A stretch of DNA of 64,000 bases from positions 379,913,633 through 379,977,632 of the forward strand of contig NC_053039.3 of assembly GCF_002575655.3 (NCBI RefSeq). Reading direction: 5' to 3'. Below are positions 22,292 through 33,385 of this stretch, in pieces. The notes beneath the pieces were generated by a model that saw nothing but the letters and a program-made list of their open reading frames with translations, did no database searches and had not been told where the DNA came from. The first letter of the stretch is position 1. Each line of letters opens with the position of its first letter. Origin of the DNA: Aegilops tauschii subsp. strangulata (lineage: Eukaryota; Streptophyta; Magnoliopsida; Poales; Poaceae). The position numbers and the translations under genes are program-made.

Positions 22292-23553
22292 TATGATATA
22301 GAAACCAAACAGGTGGCATTCACACAAAGCAAATCTAAACTAAGCTGATGACATATAAGATGTATAATGTAAGCAATACAAGGCGCCATATGCATGATAT
22401 GACCAACATCAGCATGCCAAGTTATAGCAAACACCTCAGGTGGTAAACAGGCGTGGTCGGCTCCTTCTGAATCTCCATCTGAACAGTTATCTTCCTCTGG
22501 AATACAATCTGGAAATGCAGGAGGGGGGGCCACTTCGCCCACCATGGAGCGGCGTCTGCATGACATTATATTCGCACGCAACGGTCTTCTCTTTTTCTCT
22601 ACATGTTCAGTACGATTGTATACAATATCTGACATGCATAATAAAAAAAATAGTTAGATTTTGTAAGGCCTAAGGGGTGCATGCAAAAATCAAGACTGAT
22701 GGTAGCAAACGAGTGGATGGATCCAAAACTAATGATAGCAGGTAGATTATAGCTTCAGTTTAAAAAGATAGACAATGGATCATCTATTGTTTGTTGCCCA
22801 CCCAACATGAATCACATAGAAGACCCCAGATGAACCAGATAGTAGACAGATACTATTCGTTGCTGGCTCGATATGAGACCCATGGGCAATTCAAAACTCA
22901 AGATTGAACGATAAAGTAACAGGTAATAATAACCGATGTATAACATAAGCAAACACGAAAGACTGTGACCTCTCTTCCGGAACTGTGTAGTCCTCAGGTT
23001 CATCTGCTTAGTCGATGATGGTAATGCAGTTGGCGTGGCTGCCGGCAACGGGGAAGATGACCTGAGGCGGCGAAAGGAAGTCTGCAGGGGGGATCTCTGC
23101 TGCAGTGAACGCTTCTGTCGATGGTGCACCTCAGGTGGGGTGGATGACGGTACGGCAGGAGCAGGACATAACACACAGAGTTTTCTTTGACGCCTATTTG
23201 AAAATGAAGTAAATATGTAAGGGCTCCTTAGAATTGGAGGATTCTATAAACGCAGGGACAGGAAAAACACAGGAATAGGATAGGAATGCACGTGCAAAAC
23301 AGAGCATTTGGAAACATAGGATCTCATTCAACCTAGGTGTTTGGCTCACATGAATTGGAAGAACAGTGGAATGGAGAAACAAAGTGATGCGACGAGTGTA
23401 CAACCTCTTTGGCATAGCCTTGTGGACCTCATCATCATTGGGTTGGACGTGGAGGATGGTGATGATGCTGGTGTGACTGTCGGAGGCGGGGAAGAAGATC
23501 CGAGGCCTCTGGAAACGGCGCCGAGGGTACTGCTCCGCTGTGATGGATAGTTC

Positions 23554-24960
23554 CATCGTTGGAGCAGCTCCGCTAAGGTGTACGGCGACGAGGCTGAAGC
23601 ATGACAAGACAGACAACGTTAATCTGAAGTGGGACCCTAATATCATCTGCAATAGATGATGTAAAATACATCACCAAAAAGTGCTAGATGTAAAACGCAT
23701 CAGTCGCGCCACGGCCGCTCCGACAGATGCTGTAAGTACTGTTCACTCTGAACTTAACTGAAGAAAATGAACTTCACAGTCGAAACTGAATTTTACTGTC
23801 GAAACTGATTGAACTAGTAACAGAGCATTGCAATAGATGTTTAGGGCTTTCGAGCACTAGTAGTAGAGAAGCAGTGATCTAAATCAGCAGACGCTCGAGC
23901 AGGGAACGCACTAGCAGAGAGCAAGTCGTGCAGTAGCACTGCGAGCGAGTGGTAAAGCAGCAACTCCTGTAGCTGCCGGAGGTCGTGCAGCAGCAGCAGC
24001 GCAAGCGAGAGCAAGAGCAGAGTAGCAGCACGAACGAAAGCAGGAGCAGTGCAGCAGCGCGACCGACAGCAAGAACAGAGCCGCAGCGCGAGCGAGAGCC
24101 GGAGCAGCTGCAGCTAGTGCCGTTGTGGAAGTCGCCGCCGAGGAAGCAACGACATGCGGGAGAGACGCCGTGGATGATGTGGCCGGCGACGGCGCCGTCG
24201 ATGGAGACACGCCATGTCTGCTCGGTATCGAGCACCGGCAGCCCCGTGAGATCGAATAAAAGATAAAATGCAGCGGTGAGTGCAGAACCTCCTTGGTGGC
24301 GCCGAGTTGGCCTCGGCTTCATCAGAGGAATTGGTGAGGGTGCTGCGGTTCCAGTGGGGCAGGTCAAGACGGCGCTGTGGGGATTGAGGTGGCGCGATAG
24401 ACGAGGCGAACGTCGGGGCAGCTCCTTGGAGGTGGAGGACGGGGCGACCGATCCGGCGGGACGACGAGATCGACAACGGATCCTCATCCGGTGCGGTGGA
24501 TGAGGGACGGCGAGCTGTTGCGGTGGACGAGGTAGTCGGGGAAGAGTCTCGGGCTGGGCGGCGGTTGGGAGGCCGACGGAGGAGCGTGGGGTTTCGCGGG
24601 TTTTGGCGGCCTCGGTGTACGAATGGGGGGGCGAAGGGGGAGGGGGAGCCAGGCTTAGGGACGCGCTTGTCCGAAATGTAGGGTAAGTTACCAGCGTACC
24701 CCCACCGGTTTTGACACCGCGACGTGGAGCTTCATTTCCGGCTGAGGGGTAGAAGGGGGATTTCGCGTGTCTGGGCCGCGGGAGCGATTTCGGATGAGGA
24801 GGGAGTTCTCGCGCACGTCCAAATTTCGGGATAACAAGGCGCGGCGCGGGTTGAAGAAGCGGGAGTTTCAAAGCAGGTGAGACAAAAGATACTCGAGCTT
24901 GAAAATTTCGGGATAACAAGGTGCGGATTCCTTGTTCGGCAGAACAAACTTAACGTGTAA
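23554..24960 (-). promoter_or_regulatory. GC-rich upstream region of the CACTA-borne gene
   Basis: This region is GC-rich at 23900-24850 with (GCAGCA)-type and Arg/Ala/Ser-coding low complexity. Long minus-strand frames (346 and 120 codons) overlap in different phases and look compositional rather than coding. Its position ahead of the minus-strand gene suggests promoter, leader and possibly a first exon. At 23215-23380 a GGATTCTATAAACGC..GGAAACATAGGATC stretch resembles a small MITE in an intron. Confidence 0.35.
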
Positions 24961-25589
24961 AAAAAACAATTCATAGAAGACACAAGAGAGTCATCTGCCC
25001 TTTTACTATATTGCTATAGATTCCATTGAAAAAACTACAAGAAAAATGTAAAAAAATCGGGAGAACAAGATTACCCTGCACCGTACCAAATCGATTCGCA
25101 CTTCCCTCAACAACAACAAAAAACAAATCAATTCCCACCAAAGAAAGAGTAATGTCCCTTTTTATATGATTACAGATGCCATGATCTCGAATTTCAATTT
25201 TTGAATCCACGTTATGTTGAATTCAAATATATCGTTAGGTGACCTTGCGGTTTATAATTGATGTAGTCGTACATTTTGATCTTCCATCATATATGAACAT
25301 TTTACTCCACCACGTGAACATATATATTGTCGTCTACCATTTGGACTAAATTTGAATCAATTTTCCTTATTTGAATACGATTGTTGTCAAGTTATACAAT
25401 AATTTAAATATTATCTTGATAACAAAAAACATACATATAGTAGTAATCATATTTCACTATGAACTACATGTACCGTACGCTCTCCAATTCAAATATTTGT
25501 ATCCATTTTATGTTGAATTCAAATCATAGTACATTATTGGTCTAGGTAGCGAGATGTTTGGGATAATCTAAACCCTGTTTTCATACGTA
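24961..25589. other. AT-rich spacer, no gene seen
   Basis: AT-rich DNA with frequent stops in all frames. A GAATTCAAATxxxxxGT motif occurs twice (near 25220 and 25510). Nothing else is recognised. Confidence 0.4.
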
Positions 25590-27620
25590 TAATTTTTGGC
25601 TGAATTGGGACAAGTTTTGGTATAAGCCTCTTGCAAAACCGGAGATTCTCTCAACAAGCCTCGTAGTTTCGAGAGGGAACGTGTCACCTTTGTGTGCGAA
25701 ACGATATACGCTGCCTCCCCCCTGATTTTATTTACAGAGGCAACATAGAACTATATGAGTGCCCTGTTAAATTTTGGAATTATTTTGGGTTCACTTGGCC
25801 TTTTTATACATTAATTGAGTTTCTGGACTTTTAATGTGCATAATCTAAATATGAATTGCATGCACATGCTCCGGTGCACCAAAGTGGGTTGAAAAATCAC
25901 ATGTGTGTCCTTGGTTGAATTTCTAGGTCCCATGGAAGAAATGAGAATGAAATTCAAACATCTGGGCGTCATGACTCGGCCGAGAACATCGAGAAACTTT
26001 GATTTTAAATTCATGTAAATCCAAAACTCGCCTGAAAATCATGAAACTTGGCATGGTGTCATGTCATGGCACTAACATGGTGTGGTAAAAAATTGGGCCG
26101 ATTTGGAAGCTCGTTGTTCTAAGAGGGAACGTGCCACCTTTGAGTGTGAAACGATATACGCTGCCCCCCCTTGAGTTTCTTAACAAAGGCAACATAGAAC
26201 TACATTAGTGCCCTGTTAAATTTTGGAATTATTCCTGGTTCGTTTGTCGTTTTTTATACATTAATTGAGTTTCTGGTCATTTAATGTGCATAAGTCAAAT
26301 TTGAACTACAAGCACATGCTCTCGTGCACCAAAGTTGGTTCAAAATTCACATTTGTGTCCTCGGGTGAATTTCTAGGTCCCATGCAAGAAATGAGAATAA
26401 AATTAAAACATCTGGGCATCGTGGCTCGGCCGAGAACATTGAGAAACTTGGTTTTAAAATTCTTGTAAATCCAAAACACGTCTGAAAATCATGAAACTTG
26501 GCATGGATGTCATGTCATGGTACTACCATGTTGTGGTAAAAAAGTTGGCCGAATAGGAACAGATTTTGGTATAAGCTTCTTGCAAACCGAAGCTTCTCTC
26601 AAGAAGGTTCGTGGTTCTGAGAGGGAACGTGCCACCTTTGAGTGCGAAATGATATACGTTGTCCCCCTTGAGTTTATTTACAAACGCAACATAGAACTAC
26701 ATGAGTGCCCTGTTAAATTTTGGAATTATTCCGGCTTCGTTTGGCCTTATTTACACATTAATTGAGTTTTTGGTCATTTAATGTGCATAATTCAAATTTT
26801 AACTACAAGCACATGCTCCCGTGCACCAAAGTTGGTTGAAAAATCACATTTGTGTCCTCGGGTGAATTTCTACTCCCTCCTTCCATCTATATAGGTCCTA
26901 ATGCATTTTTCGAGGCTAACTTTGACCAAACGTTAGAGAAATAGTATATGACATGCAACTTACACAAAGCATACCTTCAAATTTGTATGTCAAAGGAGCT
27001 TCCAATAATATAATTTTCATAGTATACATCTCATGTGCTATTAATCTTGTCAATAGTCAAAGGCTGTCTTGAAAAACACATTAGGCCCTATATAGATGGA
27101 AGGAGGGAGTAGGTCCCATGCAAAAAATGAGAATAAAATTCAAACATCTGGGCATCGTGGCTCGGTCAAGAACATTGAGAAACTTGGTTTTAAAATCATG
27201 AAACTTGGCATGGTGTCATGTCATGGTAGTACCATGCCGTGGTAAAAAAAATTGGCCGAATAGGAACAAATTTTGGTATAAGCTTCTTGCAAATCGGAGC
27301 TTCTCTCAAGAAGGCTCGTGGTTCTGGAAGGGAACGTGTCACCTTTGTGTCCATAATTCAAATTTGAAATACAAGCACATGTTCGAGTGCACCAAAGTTG
27401 GTTGAAAAATCACATGTGTGTCCTCGGGTAAATTTCTAGGTTCCATGCAAGAAATGTGAATGAAATTCAAAATTCTGGGCGTCGTGGCAGGGTTGGAAAC
27501 ATTGAGAAACTTAGTTTTTTATTTCCTGTAAATCCAAAACACGCATGAAAATAATGAAACTTGGCTTGGTGCCATGACATGGCACCAACATGTTGTGGTA
27601 AATTTGCAGTCCGATTTGTG
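25590..27620. repeat. tandem repeat, about four diverged units of 450-500 bp
   Basis: Anchors such as ATACATTAATTGAGTTTCTG recur, with the same block ending at 25813, 26263 and 26760 (spacing 450 and 497). A fourth partial unit is near 27350-27600. Each unit has the same order of landmarks: GAGGGAACGTGxCACCTTTG, GAACTACATGAGTGCCCTG, CAAGCACATGCTC and GAAACTTGGCATG. The first spacing is shorter because one unit lacks about 47 bases. Short ORFs inside are not conserved between units. Internal tandem repeats of this kind are common in large Triticeae CACTA elements. Confidence 0.85.
26873..27109. mobile_element. Stowaway MITE, 237 bp, inside the tandem repeat
   Basis: Ends CTCCCTCCTTCCATCTATAT and, inverted, ATATAGATGGAAGGAGGGAG; TA at 26871-26872 and 27110-27111. 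The neighbouring repeat units read GAATTTCTAGGTCCCATG without interruption, so the empty site is preserved next door. Confidence 0.92.
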
Positions 27621-28960
27621 AAGGCGCACACATTAACAATCAACAAAGTCATTTTGGAACAAGTGCTGTCACGTTACAATCGGAAACACAAGTATTGTTG
27701 AAACCGTGGGCGTTCTACTTACTAGTACCATTTACGTGCCGCCACGCGTCCCCATTTTTTATTAGCTAGGAGGCACCATGCAGGGTAGCTATTTGAGTAT
27801 GAGAGGCGTGCGATCAGACCCCTGCGCGTGCTTATCGGGAGGAGAGCCCTTTGACCTCCATCTACCGTCCACCTCTCTCCCAAGGTCTCCATTAATGGCG
27901 CCCGAGCCTCTGTTTAATGGCGTGGCTATGTCTCACTCGACTGAGATTTAAGAGAGAAAAAAGAAAATCTGAAAGCACGGATCTTGATGTAAGATCCGAC
28001 GGACCTATATAGCATCTACTGCGACTTATAGCAAGACTGATGAATATATAAGGACGATTACTGAAAACCACCACAATTCACAAGAAGTTCAGAACAACTC
28101 GTTGAGAAACCACAATTCAAGGGGCGGAGGCACAAGGGGCAGTGGAGCACGGTGAGGTCCATCGAGACCTTAGAGAGCTCCACGGTCGGGTCCTGTTCGG
28201 TCTGCATGATCTCGCCCTCCTCATGCACAACCATCTCTCGACTTGGGCCGGGGTATTACAAAGCTTTACCGTCACATATTTTATACTACTTCAAGGTGCA
28301 TTAAATCAACACATGCAAGTATCAAAAGGAGAGTCACGGCATGCATGGATGCGTTGTAATTAATGCATCGGTAAACGCAAATTATTGAAATATATCGAGT
28401 GCAGTGCTTTGATGTGTTGCGTCAACTCGTACATCAACGAGAAGTTTGATTATCCTCTCCCTCGCGGACTTAACTGCACCTGCCTTTGGCTGTATGACAG
28501 GTTGGCCACACACCTGTCGGGCCCACCTATCATACACGCAAAGGCAGGAGCGTCCCTCCCTCTCCCATGAGCGTGGTGGCTGGCAAGACTAGGAGAAGCT
28601 TTCGCTACATGCTCTCCCTCCCGCACGCGGTGGACATGCAGCAGTTCAATCGGTGTCAGATGGCCAGAAGCGTACTGTAGTACTCCTCCAGTGCAGTAGT
28701 ACTCCATCATTGTTCGACTTCCCGAAGAGGCGAAGAGCCAAGCACAGCCCGGACGCTCGTGTGGCAGTTTCATGTGTAGAGTAGTCTAGGATAGCGTGTA
28801 CCGTGCCTGTAAGCTTAAAATCGTTGGGGTCGGCTCCATGCTATGTGACCGTCTCAAAGTTTTTTTTAAAAATAAAATAGTCTTCTGGCCCTACCTGACA
28901 CCCTCGTGATTGTAGTTTGCACGCTCATCTGGTCAAGACAGGAATATATATTTTAATTTG
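27621..28960. other. unclassified DNA downstream of the DUF295 gene
   Basis: No supported gene. 28385-28790 is a diverged copy of 29110-29370 (shared GTCAACTCGTACA, ACATGCAG and GAAGAGGCGAAGAGCCAAGC landmarks). The 107-codon minus-strand ORF here overlaps the repeat and has no recognisable domain. Confidence 0.4.
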
Positions 28961-29018
28961 TTTTTTTCGAAAAGGGGGGACTCCCCGGCCTCTGCATCAG
29001 AACGATGCATACGACCAC
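28961..29018 (-). mobile_element. tiny 5'-truncated retroposed fragment with 15-bp TSD
   Basis: The 58-base insert (poly-T at left, i.e. an A tail on the minus strand) is flanked by ATATATTTTAATTTG at 28946-28960 and again at 29019-29033. The sequence CCGGCCTCTGCATCAG is a common grass retroposon tail motif (from memory). A long, exact target duplication plus an A tail indicates LINE-mediated insertion. Confidence 0.8.
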
Positions 29019-29033
29019 ATATATTTTAATTTG

Positions 29034-30253
29034 TGGTGGGTAAATGTTCGAGGTTGTAGCAAATATATTGTACAGTGCGGGTCTTTCAGCCAAGTTTAGA
29101 GGCAAGCATGTGGGGCCAGTGCTATGATGTGTCGCGTCAACTCGTACAACGAGGAGAAGCTTGATTTTACTACACGCCTCCTCCCTCACCCATGCGCGCG
29201 GTTGCTCGCAAACGAGGACATGCTTTTGCTTAGTAGTACTTCTGTCCCGCTCGCGGTGGACGGACATGCAGTAGTGGATTCGACACTATAGAAGCAGTAG
29301 TAGTAACATCATTGTTCGTCTTCTCGAAGAGGCGAAGAGCCAAGCGTAAACCGAACGTTGCAGTTGCGAACATTGGAGCACGCATATAGCCAGGCTCTTG
29401 CATGAGACAAAATTGCTATGTGAGCCCACTATTGTACTAGTACGTACAACTACTTGCTAGTATAGCCCTGTAAACCACAAAGGAGTATTTACCCTTCTAG
29501 AGATTTCAACAAGTGACTAGACTACACCGAGACGGAGTACATATGGAGCAAAATGAGTGAATCTGCACCGTAAATAAATACGTACTAGTTCTATTGTTTT
29601 CCTCTCCGAGGTGCACAATATTGAGTATACTGACTAGTCTCTTTTTGACACGCATTTACGTTTTTTACACAGTACAGACGCAAGCGCTCATATACACGCG
29701 CATACACTCGCCCCTATGAACGCACACACGCACGGCACTATCATCTTGAAATTTACGAAGTCACCATAGGCACCTCGTCATCGACAATGTAGGAAAATTA
29801 TGAGGGGGGTCTCTCCAACAGTGTTCCTTGGCTCGCACCTAGCATCACGGTGGTCGAACTTGGAGTCATTCATCTGGTACACGTGGCATCTCAGATCTGG
29901 ACACAAGGTGACGCGACCTCTCACTTCCTCCGCCATTTGAAGCGGCGCGCCGGTGGAGGGCTAGCATACTCCAATATTAGGTTGGCTCTATGTGATGTGG
30001 CAACTTCATATACTAACCGGATGCTGGCTATACTACTACGGTACTCACACTCCAAGAAGTGACTCGAAAACCATTCACAAATTGAGTCTATGACATGCAT
30101 TCGCAACTGAAATGTCATTCATTAAATACAACAAGTCATCAACACACAACGACAACGAGGATACATGTTGGATTATAGATTATTTCCAACAAAACATTCT
30201 AGCAAATACTAAAGTTTTCATCACACAACAAATAACAAGCAATAAAATGAACT
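29034..30253. other. unclassified DNA with a Stowaway fragment
   Basis: 29110-29370 is the second copy of a diverged duplication. About 29495-29580 is a decayed Stowaway (Thalos-like) arm (AGAGATTTCAACAAGTGACTAG...GAGTGAATCTGCACCGTA). About 29660-29790 resembles a dispersed repeat (CAAGCGCTCATATACACGCG). 29900-30110 has no recognised feature. The DUF295 3' UTR should lie just left of 30254. Confidence 0.4.
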
Positions 30254-31395
30254 TCAACTCAACCAATCCTCGGCGTTGGAAACGCTTGCTTTGAACCATA
30301 GGTGCTCTGGGAAGGGCGAGCTATTGTCAATATCGAGAGCAACGGAGGACTGATCATCCAGGCTGAAGCGGCATATATCAGGACCAGGGTAGGGAACCAC
30401 CGAAATGTCCGAGGTATAGATACAATTACTTCTCATAAATGGTAGTAACGTTGTGTCAACAGCAGCTGGATCGCCTTTCACCGTCATTGGATAGTTTGGT
30501 CCAAGGAAGAGCGAGTTTGTTCCAAGACTATCAATACTGAACCAGGGAGAAGGTGTTTGCGCTAGCACACTAGTATTCGTCCTGAATACCATGCAACGGG
30601 TGTTGGAATAGGTCAGGAGAGGGCGACCATGGGAGACAACACCTGCTTCCTCAGTAGTAACAGTCTGAGTGCACTGTATACAGACAAGAAGAGGTGATCC
30701 ATCGGAATTAGTTGCCAGGCGCCACTGAGTATATAAGTTCTGCTCCTCCTCATGCTCGTGATCATCACCATCGTCATTTCCCCCTTGCTTATAAATTTTT
30801 TCAAGTATATGTGGTGGAATGTTCACAGGACCTTGGAAACACAAGAAGAAGGTTAATTAGTAAAGGGAAACTTGCTAACCCGCATGCATGTGGATGAAAC
30901 AATTATAATTACGGTGAAAGACAAACGTACCGAAACTACGAGGATCCCATGCAAAAACAGTGCCACCAATGGTGGCAGAAAACATAAGATCCTCGTATTC
31001 AATTGCATCACAGTACACATCCGTGTATAGAAACTGATTTTTGAGCAATATCCATCCAATCGAACCACGAAGGATGGCAACAAGCTTGTCGAAGATAGCA
31101 ACAACTTGATAGTTCTTGTAATTCCAAGAGCGGTTGGGAACTCGACAAATTGCTATCTTCAGTAGATGACAGTCACCATCACTACTGGAATCAGCTAATT
31201 TGCCATCTGCCAGCTCTTTGACGTCTGCTAGCTGACGGCAAAGAAGCTCTTTGCCATCAGCTACCAAAAAGCGGACGGCAAAGAAATGGCAGACGGCAAA
31301 GAAGCTCTTTGCCATCAGCCCGCTCTTTGCCGTCCGCTAGCAGACAAAGAGGCGAAAAGGCGGACGGCAAAGATTAGCGGACGGCAAAGAGCCGA

Positions 31396-31990
31396 TTACC
31401 TAACGGCCCGTACCCCCCCGCCCGTTACTCTCTGTTCTCTCCTCTCTCTCCTCCCCGACGCGCCCCGCCACCGTGCACATCCCGCCCGCCCGCCACCGCC
31501 GCCCGCCGCCGCCCCCGGCCCTCGCCGCCCGCCGCCGCCCCGTCGCCCCGCCACCCGCCGCCCCCCCACCCCTCCGCCCCCACCCCTCCGCCCCGTCGCC
31601 CCCTCCGCCCCGTCGCCCCCTCCGCCCCGTCGCCCCCCCACCCGCCGCCCGGCGCCGCCCCGTCGCCCACTCCGCCCCGTCGCCCCCACCCCTCCGCCCG
31701 GCCAGCGCCACCCCGCCGCCCCTCCGTCGGCGGCGCCCCCGCCGCCCCTCCGTCGGCGAGCGCCCCTCCGACGCCCCTCCGTCGGCGAGCGCCCCACCCC
31801 TGCCGCAGGTGAGCCCCACCCCTCTTCTCCTCTTTTTATTCTGTTTTTTTAGTTTAGTTTAGTTTTTTAGTTTTAGATTTTTAGTTTTAGATTACTTTTA
31901 GTTTAGTTTTAGATTTAGTTTAGTTTAGTTTTATATTTTACTTTAGATTACTTTTAGTTTAGTTTTAGTTTTTTTTTTAGGTTACTTAGT
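31396..31990 (+). other. GC-rich leader followed by T-rich tract in the nested CACTA
   Basis: 31430-31810 is almost pure CCGCC/CGCCCC low complexity. It ends in CCGCAGGTGAGCC, a plausible 5' splice site near 31806. A TTTAGTTTTAG-rich tract follows. Long ORFs on both strands are compositional artefacts. I infer it is promoter, leader and first intron of the transposase gene. Confidence 0.4.
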
Positions 31991-31998
31991 GGTAGGTT

Positions 31999-32400
31999 TA
32001 AGAAGAGGAAAAAGGAGAAGAAGAAGAAGAAGAAGAAGAAGAAGAAGAAGAGGAGGAGGAGGAGGAGGAGGAGGAGAAGAAAGAAGAAGAAGAAGAAGAA
32101 GAAGAGGAGGAGGAGGAGAAGAAGAAAGAAGAAGAAGAAGAAGAAGAAGAAGAAGAAGAAGAAGAAGAAGAAGAAGAAGAAGAAGAAGAAGAAGAAGAAG
32201 AAGAAGAAGAAGAAGAAGAAGAAGAAGAAGAAGAAGAAGAAGAAGAAGAAGAAGAAAGAGGAGAGGAGGAGGAGGAGGAGGAGGAGGAGGAGAAGAAAGA
32301 AAGAAGAAGAAGAAGAAGAAGAAGAAGAAGAAGAAGAAGAAGAAGAAGAAGAAGACGAAGAAGAAGAAGAAGAAAGAGGAGAGGAGGAGGAGGAGGAGGA
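31999..32400. repeat. (GAA/GAG)n microsatellite, about 400 bp
   Basis: A nearly uninterrupted purine tract of GAA and GAG triplets. On the minus strand it yields poly-Ser/Leu/Phe open frames up to about 200 codons that should not be read as genes. Confidence 0.95.
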
Positions 32401-32585
32401 TGAGGAGGCGACACCCCGACCCCGATACCCCGACCGCGACCCCGACCCCGACACCCCGACCCCGAGCCTGACCCGACACCCCGACCCCGACACCGACACG
32501 GCACCCCGACCCGACACCCCGACCCCGAGACCCCGACCCCGACACGGCACCCCGAGACCGACACGACACCCCGACCCCCGATACC
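32401..32585. repeat. (ACCCCGACCCCG)n-type minisatellite
   Basis: Tandem CCCCGAC and CCCGACACC units follow the purine tract directly. The abrupt strand-composition switch (purine run to C-rich run) is visible at about 32400. Confidence 0.85.
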
Positions 32586-33385
32586 TCCCGAAAAGGTGTT
32601 CTTTGGCCTTCCAGAAGCCGACGGGGTCATATATTTGTGAATTATTAGTTAGGTCATATATCTTTCGATTTTGTTATGAAAAACATCATATATATATATA
32701 TATAATTGTGTTGATCGGGTAGTTTTAAATGTGCAGTTGTTTCATCGCTGCGAGGTTTGGTGTTCGACGACCTCGCCGTGCGTTTGACGAGCTCTGCCCC
32801 TTCGTTCGTGGGTGAGCACAAATGACATGTCCTCCTCCCCCATTAATTATTTGATCTATTCCGATGAAACTTGATAGCTAGCTACATATGTGTCTTGAAT
32901 CATCAGTATGCGTAACCAATATGTGTCTCCCGTTCGAAAGCGTCATAGTTATAAATATGCATGCATTTGCATATTAAAACCTTGATTCTTTCGAATTGTC
33001 CAACGCTATCCATGGACAGCCTGAGTATGTTTAGATTGGGTTCGTTTTCCCATATGCTTTGCTCCGGATCCGACGCATAAATTTCGTCAGTGCGTCCCCT
33101 GTTGTTCTCCGGGTACACATCCTCTCTGTTTATTGCAGAGACGTGTATCAGGAGAACAGCGGGGAGGTGCTGCCGAAATTTTGCGTAGGATCCGGAGCAT
33201 AGCATGGGAAAGTGAACCCAATCTAAACATACTCGGGTGGGATTAGGACCTATCATTACCTATTAGAGTGTAGGTTGCATGGACGTAATAAAATTGACAA
33301 AGTAGATCAACTGATGAATATATACATGGTGAATTATATATATATATATATATTTGTTGTGTGTCTAGTAGCTCTGAAAGTCAAG
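32586..33385 (+). other. upstream region of the TNP2 pseudogene
   Basis: Non-coding. An inverted repeat is visible: CATATGCTTTGCTCCGGATCC near 33050 and GGATCCGGAGCATAGCATGGG near 33190, with CTGATACACGTCTC/CAGGAGAACAG-like material between. (TA)n tracts are at 32690 and 33338. It may hold introns of the transposase transcript. Confidence 0.4.

Larger units (their letters stand above)
19594..23553 (-). pseudogene. CACTA-borne multi-exon gene with duplicated exons, minus strand
   Basis: Exon-like segments, read 5' to 3' on the minus strand: 23553 downwards (MELSITAEQYPRRRFQRPRI...), 23200-22970, 22640-22435, 21951-21801, 21502-21353, about 20880-20534, and a last one at 19866-19594. The last is a likely coiled coil (ERHQSAVLRQEAEGLRKSLQ), the type of C-terminus found in CACTA accessory/Ptta-like proteins. 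Splice sites are visible: acceptors ..CATCAG before CCATTTGAG, and donors CCACCTGAG/GTGTATGC. Three exons share PFExVMxKSGVKTRSSE and DSSSEEDSE. The 21951-21801 copy is 151 nt instead of 150 because of a ten-G run, which would shift the frame. No catalytic domain is recognised. It may be a decayed DNA-binding subunit; the exact gene model is uncertain. Confidence 0.5.

Noticed and set aside
23879..24919. 346-codon minus-strand ORF as a protein
   Set aside because: GC-rich low complexity with competing frames; ends in Cys/Ser/Arg runs from CAG-type repeats. Kept only as an upstream region.
31286..31862. Several overlapping Pro/Arg-rich ORFs in the nested CACTA
   Set aside because: Pure CCGCC low complexity open in several frames on both strands; no domain.
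31954..32630. Open frames of 160-210 codons (poly-Ser, poly-Leu, poly-Arg) on both strands
   Set aside because: They are products of the GAA/GAG microsatellite and the C-rich minisatellite; every phase is open.
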